64,000 nucleotides of DNA. It comes from Nonomuraea helvata (GTDB lineage Bacteria > Actinomycetota > Actinomycetes > Streptosporangiales > Streptosporangiaceae). Below are positions 32,691 to 40,107 of the stretch, piece by piece. The notes below the pieces were generated by a model. That model saw only the letters and a list, made by a program, of their open reading frames with translations. It was not told where the DNA came from and searched no databases. Each line of letters starts with the position of its first letter. Position 1 is the first letter of the stretch. The stretch lies in the NCBI RefSeq assembly GCF_039535785.1, contig NZ_BAAAXV010000008.1, positions 186,001-250,000 on the forward strand. The letters run 5' to 3'. The translations under genes and the position numbers were made by a program.

Positions 32691-33278
32691 TCAGCCGGTC
32701 TTGGCCGTTGAACGGCGGCGGCGCCAGAGGTGCGTCGCCACGAGGGCGGCCTTCGCCAGGACGGCCACCAGGACGACGTCCGCACCGAGGCCCGCCCATT
32801 GCGGGATCGCCAGTATGCCTGCGGCCAGGCCCACGTGTACGACGACGGCCAGGACCGCGGCCAGCGTGAGGCCGAGCACGATGTGCCGCCGCCGGGGCGC
32901 GGGGTCCGTGACGGCCGCGCCGGCGGTCGCGCCGGGTCGGTCCCAGTCCACGGTCAGGTTGTCGCGCCTGCCCATTCTGGTGATGTTCCTGGTGAGGAGG
33001 GCCTGGGCGCGCTGCAACCCGTCCTCGTCCGCGGCCTCGACGCGCAGGGTCAGGTCGTGGGGGGTGGCCCGCAGGAAGCAGGTTGCCCCGTCGACGGTGA
33101 TGGTCCCCTCGGTGTCCGACCACTCGGCCTTGACGTCCTTGGGCCTCTCGCCGCCCGTGTGAGAACCGCGACCCGGATGGGCGGGGAACCCGTGGCCCAT
33201 CTGGGCGGCGTGCCGGCAGAGCTGGGCGAGGTACCGGCCGGCGCGGTCCGTCGTGACGTGGGCTTCGGCGCTGGGCAT
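32691..33278 (-). CDS. DUF2218 protein with two membrane helices
   Basis: This 195-residue protein has the small DUF2218 domain (residues 5-100: HVTTDRAGRYLAQLCRHAAQ, then GTITVDGATCFLRATPHDLT) fused to a C-terminal membrane part with two helices (HIVLGLTLAAVLAVVVHVGL and GADVVLVAVLAKAALVA). DUF2218 is usually soluble and stand-alone, so the fusion is notable. The function is unknown; homologues often lie near siderophore or metal genes. GAAAGG precedes the ATG. Confidence 0.8.
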   Translation of the reverse strand: MPSAEAHVTTDRAGRYLAQLCRHAAQMGHGFPAHPGRGSHTGGERPKDVKAEWSDTEGTITVDGATCFLRATPHDLTLRVEAADEDGLQRAQALLTRNITRMGRRDNLTVDWDRPGATAGAAVTDPAPRRRHIVLGLTLAAVLAVVVHVGLAAGILAIPQWAGLGADVVLVAVLAKAALVATHLWRRRRSTAKTG

Positions 33279-33342
33279 CGCATGCCTTTCGTTGTGGGGG
33301 TATCGACATGTCGTTTCTAAGAGATCAGACTGTATCTGATAT

Positions 33343-33355
33343 ATACACCATGTAT
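33343..33355. promoter_or_regulatory. TetR operator, second copy
   Basis: ATACA-CCA-TGTAT is a perfect dyad 65 bp upstream of the DUF2218 gene. It matches the site before the TetR gene at 32050. Confidence 0.55.
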
Positions 33356-33489
33356 CGCAAAATGCCGCAACGCGCGAATCGTGAGGGAGTGAAGCGGTAG
33401 CCCATGCCCGACTCGGTGATCAGGTGCACCGGGTAGGCGGGGTGACGCCGTCTCTTCTGCAAGGCGCCGCTCGGATCACCAGTCATCGG

Positions 33490-33908
33490 AGGAGGAGACC
33501 ATCGCTGCCGGGCGTCCTCTGCCGAAGGGCAGGTGCCAGGCAGGAATCATCCGCACTCCGGGCTTCGGCCATCCCGACGGGATGCGAGAAGGAGCCGCCC
33601 TGCTCGACCTGCGCCCCGCGCCCACGGCCATCTTCGCGGCCGGCGACGAGAGCGCCATGGGCGCCATACAGGCGGCCAGGGCCCGCAGTCTGCGTATCCC
33701 CGAGGAGCTCGGTGTCGTCGGCTTCGACGACACCGAGATCGCCACCATGACCTCGCCGCAGCTGACCACCGTACGCCAGCCGCTGCGCGAAATGGGCGCC
33801 GTCGCCCTGCGCACCGCGCTGCGCCTGGCCGCCGGCGAGGACATCGAATACCGCCACATCGAACGTGCTACCAAGCTTGTCGTACGCGGTTCGACGCTCG
33901 CTGCCTGA
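33490..33908 (+). pseudogene. LacI family regulator C-terminal fragment
   Basis: The reading frame up to 33908 encodes the last third of a LacI-type regulator: ALLDLRPAPTAIFAAGDESA, LRIPEELGVVGFDDTEIATM, then LTTVRQPLREMGAVALRTAL. The DNA-binding and first effector lobes are absent. Homology fades out upstream of about 33490. It lies beside the formate dehydrogenase operon but has no obvious link to it. Confidence 0.8.
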
Positions 33909-33933
33909 CCTAGAACGCCCAGCCCGAGAGGCT

Positions 33934-36600
33934 CTAAGGGGGTCCGCCGGGTGACAGTCGTACGGCGGTGACCTTGTACTCGGGGCACGACGTGACCGTG
34001 TCCGCGTGGCCGGAGGTGAGGGCGTTCACCCGGCTGGCGGGGAAATGGAACGCGCAGAAGAGCTGGCCGGGCGCTGTTTCGTCGGTAATGCGGGCGTTCA
34101 GCGTGGCGCGTCCGTGGCGGCTCTCCACGGTGACCGGGTCGCCGTCGCGGACAGCGTGGCGGGCGGCGTCGGCGGGGTTGACGTCGATCCTGTCGGCGGG
34201 ATCGAGGCGGAGGTTGCCGGTGCGTCTGGTCATGCTGCCGGAGTTGTAGTGCGCCCACCGGCGGCCGGTGACCAGGATGAACGGGTAGTCGCCGTCGGGG
34301 CTCTCGCCCGGCGGGAGGTAGGGCAGGGCGGCGAGGTGAGCCAGCCCGTCCGCGGTGGCGAACCGGTCCAGGTAGAGCTTGCCCGTCCCCGGCCGGCCGG
34401 CGTCGGGGCACGGCCAGGCGAGGGCGCCCTCCTGGTCGAGCCGCTGGTGCGAGATGCCGCCGAAGACGGGCGCGACCCGGCCGCATTCGGCCAGGGCGGC
34501 GGCCGGGGTGGGGCAGCCCAGATCGGCTCCCAGCGTGGCGGCGAGGGCCTGGACGATGGCGAAGTCGGTGCGCGCCTGCCCGGGCGGGGACAGGGCGGGC
34601 CGCACCCGCTGGAAGCGCCGGTCGAAGTTGACGAAGGTCCCGTCCTTCTCCAGCCAGGACGCGGCGGGCAGCACCACGTCGGCGTGGCGGGCGGTCTCGG
34701 ACAGGAACAGCTCCTGGCACACGACCAGGGGACAGGCTTCCAGCGCCGCGACGACCAGGTTGGTGTCCGGGTCGGTGGCGCAGACGTCCTCTCCGACGAC
34801 CCACAGAACGCGCAGGTCGCCGGCCCGCGCGGCGGCGAACATCTCCGGGATGCGCAGGCCGGCGGTCCGCGGCACCGGGACGCCCCAGACCCGCTCGGCC
34901 CTGGCACGAGCCGCGGGGTCGCCGACCGCGGCGTAGCCCGGGAGCAGGTCGGGCAGGGCGCCCATGTCGGAGGCGCCTTGGACGTTGTTCTGGCCGCGCA
35001 GCGGATTCACGCCGTAGCCGCGGCCGGTGCCGACCGCGCCACGCAGTATCGCGAGGTTGGACAGCGTACGCACGCCGTCTGTGCCGTGCAGGTGCTCGGT
35101 CACGCCGAGTCCGTAGATGATCGCGGGTCGCTCGGCCCGGCCGTACAGGCGGGCCGCCGCCACGAGGTCGGGCACGGGAACGCCGGTGATCTCCGACACG
35201 CGGCCGGGTGGGTAGTCCTCGAGGAGCGCGGTGAGCTCGGCCAGGCCGGTGGCCCGGCGGCGGAGGAAGTCCAGGTCGGCCAGGCCCTCGTCGAGCAGGA
35301 CGTGGGCGAGCCCGTTGAAGAGCGCGACATTGGTGCCCGGCCGGGCCCGCAGATGCACGTCCGCGTGCTCGGCCAGCCCGACGCGGCGCGGGTCGGCGAC
35401 CACCAGCCGCGCGCCGCGCAGCACGTGCTGCAGCAGCCGGGCCCCGACGACCGGGTGCGCCTCGATCGGGTTGGCGCCCACCACGAGCAGGCAGTCGGCG
35501 TGCTCGGCGTCGTCGAAGCTGTCGGTGCCGCCGGACAGCCCGAACGCGGCGGTCAGCCCGGCGGCGGAGGGGGAGTGGCACAGGCGTGAGCAGTTGTCGA
35601 CGTTGTTGGTGCCGATGACCGTCCGCATGAACTTCTGGATGAGGTAGTTCTCCTCATTGGTGGCCCGGGCCGAGGAGATCGCCGCCACGGTGTCAGGGCC
35701 CGCCTCGGCGATCGCCGCCCGCATTCCGCGGGCGACGTGGTCGAGTGCTTCGGGCCAGTCCACCGGCTCCAGCCGGGAACCGCGGCGCAGCAGCGGCCGG
35801 GTGAGCCGCTCGGGGGAGCGGAGGAATCCGTGGGCGAAGCGGCCCTTGACACAGGCGTGCCCGCGGTTGACCGGGCCGTCGTGGGCGGGCTTGACGGCGG
35901 TGACCTCGCCGTCGCGGGTCAGCACGTCCAGAGCGCAGCCGACGCCGCAGTAGCCGCAGGTGGTGCGGGTACGCGTGAGTGCGGACGACCGGGTGCCCAG
36001 CGGCAGGCCGGGCTCGGTGAGAGCGCCTGTGGGGCAGGTGTCCACGCAGCCGCCGCAGGCGACGCAGTCGGATTCCGCCCATGGGCCACCGGTTCCCGGA
36101 GCGACCACGGTGTCGCCGCCGCGTCCCGTCAGCGTGAGTGCGAAGGTGCCCTGGACCTCGGCGCACATGCGTACGCATCGGCCGCAGGCGATGCACAGGT
36201 CGCGGTCCAGCCGTACGTAGGGGTGGCTGTCGTCCTGGCCGCGCGCCGGTTCGGCGGCTCCGGGGCCGATGTCGAGCGTCCGGCACAGCCGGGCCAGCTC
36301 GGTGTCGCCCTCCAGGGCATGGCCGGGAAGGGCGGAGACGATCAGCTCCACGGCGTCGTGCCGGAGCCGGCACAGATCGTCCTGCTCGACCTGTATCTGG
36401 GCGCCTTCCGTCACGGGGGTCACGCAGGCCGCGACCACGTGGCCGTCCAGCCGTACCAAGCAGGTACGGCAGGAGCCCACGGGCGACAGGCGGTCGTCGT
36501 GGCAGAGCGTCGGGAGGCCGACGGCCGCCGCACGGACCGCGGAGAGCGCCGTGACGCCCTCGGGCACGGTGACTCCGGCGCCGTCCACGATCACCCTCAT
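33934..36600 (-). CDS. NAD-dependent formate dehydrogenase, molybdopterin subunit
   Basis: This 888-residue catalytic subunit oxidises formate to CO2. An N-terminal [2Fe-2S] domain (Cys33, 44, 47, 59) is followed by a His-Cys and two [4Fe-4S] ferredoxin motifs (CIACGRCVRMC; CVACGGCVDTCP). Next come the FDH [4Fe-4S] cluster (CGYCGVGC), the molybdopterin domains, and the catalytic Cys340 in NCSRLCHSPSAAG, which takes the place of selenocysteine. The C-terminal Mo-binding part has FHFPASRVNALTS. Its ATGA overlap with the upstream NuoEF-like gene couples them. Confidence 0.93.
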   Translation of the reverse strand: MRVIVDGAGVTVPEGVTALSAVRAAAVGLPTLCHDDRLSPVGSCRTCLVRLDGHVVAACVTPVTEGAQIQVEQDDLCRLRHDAVELIVSALPGHALEGDTELARLCRTLDIGPGAAEPARGQDDSHPYVRLDRDLCIACGRCVRMCAEVQGTFALTLTGRGGDTVVAPGTGGPWAESDCVACGGCVDTCPTGALTEPGLPLGTRSSALTRTRTTCGYCGVGCALDVLTRDGEVTAVKPAHDGPVNRGHACVKGRFAHGFLRSPERLTRPLLRRGSRLEPVDWPEALDHVARGMRAAIAEAGPDTVAAISSARATNEENYLIQKFMRTVIGTNNVDNCSRLCHSPSAAGLTAAFGLSGGTDSFDDAEHADCLLVVGANPIEAHPVVGARLLQHVLRGARLVVADPRRVGLAEHADVHLRARPGTNVALFNGLAHVLLDEGLADLDFLRRRATGLAELTALLEDYPPGRVSEITGVPVPDLVAAARLYGRAERPAIIYGLGVTEHLHGTDGVRTLSNLAILRGAVGTGRGYGVNPLRGQNNVQGASDMGALPDLLPGYAAVGDPAARARAERVWGVPVPRTAGLRIPEMFAAARAGDLRVLWVVGEDVCATDPDTNLVVAALEACPLVVCQELFLSETARHADVVLPAASWLEKDGTFVNFDRRFQRVRPALSPPGQARTDFAIVQALAATLGADLGCPTPAAALAECGRVAPVFGGISHQRLDQEGALAWPCPDAGRPGTGKLYLDRFATADGLAHLAALPYLPPGESPDGDYPFILVTGRRWAHYNSGSMTRRTGNLRLDPADRIDVNPADAARHAVRDGDPVTVESRHGRATLNARITDETAPGQLFCAFHFPASRVNALTSGHADTVTSCPEYKVTAVRLSPGGPP

Positions 36601-38261
36601 CCGCCCCACCCCCGCAGCCGGTCTCCGTAGGCGCGGGCCAGACTCCGCACGGCCGCGGGCACCCGGCGGCCGAACGCGCACAGGCTGGCCCGGCTCATCA
36701 GCTCCAGCATGCGGGCGTACGCCTCCCCGGGCGGGCCGCCCGCCGTGGCCAGCTCCAGCCCGCGGCGCGAGCCGACCCGGCAGGGCGAACAGGCGCCGCA
36801 GCTCTCGGCGGCGGCGAACCCCCACACGTGCCGCAGCACGTCCTCCGGCGCCGGCCGATGGTCGACGGCCACCAGGCCGGCATGGCCGAGCGCCGCGCCG
36901 AGCCGGCCCAGCGCGGCCTCGCTCAGCGGCACGTCCAGCTCGTCTTCCGGCAGGAACCCGCCCAGCGGGCCGCCGACCTGCAGCACGGCGAGCCGGGCGC
37001 CGTCGCGCAGGCCGCCGCCCAACTCGGTGACGATCCGGCGCAGCGGCGTACCGAGCTCGACCTCGTAGCAGCCGGGACGGGCGAACCGCTCCGAGAGGCA
37101 GACCAGTTTCGTGCCCGTCTCACTTGGAGTGCCGCGGCGGGCGTAGGCGTGGCCGCCGTGCCGGACGATCCACGGGACCGCGGCCAGGGTCTCGACGTTG
37201 TTGACCACGGTGGGCGCGTCCCACAAGCCCTTGCCGGTCGGGTACGGCGGGCGCGCCCGCGCACAGCCACGGCCGCCCTCCAGCCCGGCGATCAGCGCCG
37301 TCTCCTCACCTGACACGTACGATCCCGCGCCGCTCACCACCTCGACGTCGAGATCCACATCGCTGCCGTGCACCCGCGTCCCGAGATGCCCGTCCTCGTA
37401 CGCCTGCGCCAGAGCCGCACGCATCCGGGCCAGCGCCCGCGGATACTCCGAGCGCACCAGCACCACCCCACGCCGCGCCCCGCAGGCCAGGCAGGCCAGC
37501 GCCAGCCCTTCGAGCACCCGCCCGGGATCCTCCTCCATCAGCAGCCGGTCGGCGTACGAGCCGGGGTCTCCTTCGTCGCCGTTGGCGACCACCACGGTGT
37601 CCGGCGAACGGCCCGCGGCCGCCCACTTGCCGGCCACCGGGAACCCGGCCCCGCCGCGCCCGCGCAGCCCGGAGACGGCCACCTGTGAGGCGATCTGCTC
37701 GGGCGTCCGCCGGCCGACGGTCTCCACCCAGGACCGCCAGGCAGGCTGACCCGCGACGATCCCGGCCAGGACGACCGGCTCGCCGGTGACGTCGGCCACC
37801 GGGATCGGCGGCGCGTACGGCCGCACCCGCCCCGCCACCTGCTCGGCGACCGAGGGACCGCTGCAGGGCGTCGCACCGTCCAGGCAGGCGGGCCCCGCGT
37901 AGCAGTACCCCAGGCACCGGACCGGCTGCACGGACGCCTCAGGCGTGGGTTCGCCGCTCTCGATGCCGAGAGCGCGCTCGATCTCGGGCAGGTGCCGGTT
38001 GCCCTGGGCCGCGAAACACGCGGTCGCGGTGCACACACGTACATGACGACGCCCATGCCCGGTGGCCAGATCGGCGTAGAAGCTCGCCGGGCCGAGCCCG
38101 GCCGCCGCGGGCAGCCCGAACCGGCGCGCGATCTCCGGCGCCCACGCCTCAGGGCCGCTGAGCGTCTCGGACGCGGCCTGGGCCAGAGCCTCGACCAGCC
38201 GCCCCCCGGGCCGGCCACGCCGGTCGGCCAGGGCACGGAACGCGTCAAAGGGACGATCCAC
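36597..38261 (-). CDS. Formate dehydrogenase NADH-binding subunit (NuoE-NuoF fusion)
   Basis: This 554-residue diaphorase subunit passes electrons from formate dehydrogenase to NAD+. The N-terminal NuoE-like domain has a [2Fe-2S] site (Cys77, Cys82, Cys116, Cys120). The NuoF part has the FMN/NADH motifs GLRGRGGAGFPVAGKW and GDEGDPGSYADR, and near the end the [4Fe-4S] motif ESCGACSPCRVG. The fusion and the overlap with the next gene mark a soluble NAD-linked FDH. The box nearest upstream (38264) is only a weak match to the dormancy motif. Confidence 0.92.
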   Translation of the reverse strand: MDRPFDAFRALADRRGRPGGRLVEALAQAASETLSGPEAWAPEIARRFGLPAAAGLGPASFYADLATGHGRRHVRVCTATACFAAQGNRHLPEIERALGIESGEPTPEASVQPVRCLGYCYAGPACLDGATPCSGPSVAEQVAGRVRPYAPPIPVADVTGEPVVLAGIVAGQPAWRSWVETVGRRTPEQIASQVAVSGLRGRGGAGFPVAGKWAAAGRSPDTVVVANGDEGDPGSYADRLLMEEDPGRVLEGLALACLACGARRGVVLVRSEYPRALARMRAALAQAYEDGHLGTRVHGSDVDLDVEVVSGAGSYVSGEETALIAGLEGGRGCARARPPYPTGKGLWDAPTVVNNVETLAAVPWIVRHGGHAYARRGTPSETGTKLVCLSERFARPGCYEVELGTPLRRIVTELGGGLRDGARLAVLQVGGPLGGFLPEDELDVPLSEAALGRLGAALGHAGLVAVDHRPAPEDVLRHVWGFAAAESCGACSPCRVGSRRGLELATAGGPPGEAYARMLELMSRASLCAFGRRVPAAVRSLARAYGDRLRGWGG

Positions 38262-38400
38262 AAGGGACGACCTTCCCGTTTTCCCTGGTCAGGACACACG
38301 TGCGGTGACCACGGCGCAGTCTTGAGCGCCTTTGCTGTGGCTTTGTCGCGTTCCGGGCAGGAGGTACGCACAGGGAAGGCTGTTGACGAAAGGCGCGACC

Positions 38401-39243
38401 ATGAACGATGTCATCGTCGTGGGAACCGACGGTTCGCCGGGCGCCGACGCCGCGCTCACCTGGGCAGCCGACGACGCGGCACGCAAGGGGCTCCGGCTTG
38501 AGCTCGTGCACGTGATCGAACGCGGCACCTACGATCTTCCGCGTTATCCCATCCCCGGCCTGCTCGAGACGCTTGGCGAGGCCGCCGAGGTGATGCTGGA
38601 GGAGAAGGTCCGGACGGTCATGGCCGGATGGCCCGACGTCCAGGTCACCGCCAGGGTGGTGACCGGATCGGCGGTGGCGGACCTGCGGGTGCGGGCGGAG
38701 TCGGCCGCCGAGCTGGTGGTCGGCCGCCGCGGGAGAGGGGGATTCGCCAGCGCGTTGCTCGGCTCGGTGAGCCTGGGGGTGGCGGGCCATGTCCACGGCA
38801 CGGTCGTCGTGGTACGGGAGGCGGCGGCCGAACGCGGGCGGCTCGTGGTGGGCGTGGACGCGACCGATTCCTGCGAGCCCGCCCTGGCCCATGCCTTCGC
38901 CGAGGCGTCCCTGCGCCGGGCGGCGCTGCGGGCCCTCTACGCCTACGCTGTCCCCGTCCATGCGGTCTCGCTCGACCTGGACCGGCTCCAACGAGCCCAG
39001 TACGAGTTCCTTCGCGATCGCCTCACCCCTTGGCGGGCCAAGCACCCCGAGGTCGACGTGATCGAGGACATCACCTCCGTTCATCCGGTGGCGGCTCTCA
39101 CCGACGCGTCCAGGGACGCCGACCTGATCGTGGTGGGCAACCGGGGGCACGGCGGCATGGCGTCCGCGGTGCTGGGCTCCGTCAGCCACGGCGTGCTGCA
39201 CTACGCTCACTGCCCGGTCGCCGTCGTCCGCCGCCATGCCTGA
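38401..39243 (+). CDS. Universal stress protein, tandem UspA domains
   Basis: This 280-residue protein has two UspA domains. The first ends GRRGRGGFASALLGSVSLGV and the second GNRGHGGMASAVLGSVSHGV, both with the G-x2-G-x9-G(S/T) ATP-binding pattern. Tandem USPs of this type are among the most induced DosR-regulon proteins in mycobacteria. The ATG at 38401 follows GACGAAAGG. It is the first of four complete paralogues in this island. Confidence 0.93.
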   Translation: MNDVIVVGTDGSPGADAALTWAADDAARKGLRLELVHVIERGTYDLPRYPIPGLLETLGEAAEVMLEEKVRTVMAGWPDVQVTARVVTGSAVADLRVRAESAAELVVGRRGRGGFASALLGSVSLGVAGHVHGTVVVVREAAAERGRLVVGVDATDSCEPALAHAFAEASLRRAALRALYAYAVPVHAVSLDLDRLQRAQYEFLRDRLTPWRAKHPEVDVIEDITSVHPVAALTDASRDADLIVVGNRGHGGMASAVLGSVSHGVLHYAHCPVAVVRRHA

Positions 39244-39268
39244 CTTGGTCAGCGCCGCCGGCCCGAGC

Positions 39269-39970
39269 TCAGTCCATCATGTGGCGCGGCCCGTGTGGGC
39301 CCGGCCTGTCCCATCTTCCACAGGGCCTACCCCGTTCACCGAACCAGTCCGCCAGGTAGTGGCGCATCCGGAACATCTCGGCATGCTGGTTGTCGCGTAT
39401 CTTCGTGGCGAGTTCCGCGACCTCGGGATGCTCGGCCCGCCCGGACATCAGCAGCTGCTGCGACATCCTGATCGCCACCATGTGGTGCGGAATCATGTCC
39501 TGCAGGAACGCCTCATCGAGCGCATCGCCGGACAGTCCGGACAGGTCGCGCATCATCGGCCGGTAGTCGCGCGCCCCTGGATGCCCCGGATACCACGTGG
39601 CCAGCCACTCCTTCATGGTGGCGATCTCGGCGTTCTGCGTCGTGACGATCGAGGCGCCCAGGGCGCGCATCCCTGGCCGGTTCGAGCGCTGAAGCTGCCG
39701 GGCCGCGGCTACTGCTTCTTCATGGTGGGCCACCATATGGGTGAGATAGCCGGCCTCGTCGCTCACGTGCATGTTGTGCATCCAGCCGCACGGGCCCATG
39801 GGACCCCAGCCGGTCGGCGTGGCCGTCGGCTGCCCGGCGGCCGCAGGCGGCGTGGTGCCGGCCGTCGTGCCAGGCGTGGCGCCGGTCGTGGCGCCGGCGA
39901 TGCCGGTCACCGCCGCCGCGGCGGCCAGCGCCGCCCCGACCGCGATCGCCGCTGTTGCCGGACGTTTCAT
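39269..39970 (-). CDS. Exported DUF305 protein
   Basis: This 233-residue protein has an N-terminal signal segment (AAIAVGAALAAAAAVTGIAG), an Ala/Thr/Pro-rich linker and a DUF305 four-helix domain. The domain has paired His-rich motifs (THMVAHHEEAVAAA; LQDMIPHHMVAIRMSQ) plus NQHAEMFRMR, which suit metal binding. The ending is Pro/Gly-rich with GPRHMMD. The ATG at 39970 has a G-rich stretch before it. A dormancy-type box lies 85 bp upstream. Confidence 0.88.
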   Translation of the reverse strand: MKRPATAAIAVGAALAAAAAVTGIAGATTGATPGTTAGTTPPAAAGQPTATPTGWGPMGPCGWMHNMHVSDEAGYLTHMVAHHEEAVAAARQLQRSNRPGMRALGASIVTTQNAEIATMKEWLATWYPGHPGARDYRPMMRDLSGLSGDALDEAFLQDMIPHHMVAIRMSQQLLMSGRAEHPEVAELATKIRDNQHAEMFRMRHYLADWFGERGRPCGRWDRPGPHGPRHMMD

Positions 39971-40054
39971 GTCGCCCCCCGCGTCATGTGTCCCCTTCCC
40001 CGAGCCTGCGGTCGCATGGCACTGGCCCGCCAGTGCCATGCGACCCTGATGACC

Positions 40055-40068
40055 AGGACCAACGTCCC
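40055..40068 (-). promoter_or_regulatory. DosR-like box upstream of DUF305 gene
   Basis: On the minus strand, GGGACGTTGGTCCT fits the island motif (GGGAC-N-TT-N-G-N-CC-N). It lies 85 bp before the DUF305 start. Confidence 0.5.
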
Positions 40069-40107
40069 GGGTCGTGGTGGGCAGGTGCGCCCTGGCGCTC
40101 GCGGCCG

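Noticed and set aside
38264..38277. GGGACGACCTTCCC near the formate dehydrogenase and USP starts
   Set aside because: The ends fit the dormancy motif but the centre does not. It is kept only as a weak candidate, not listed as a site.
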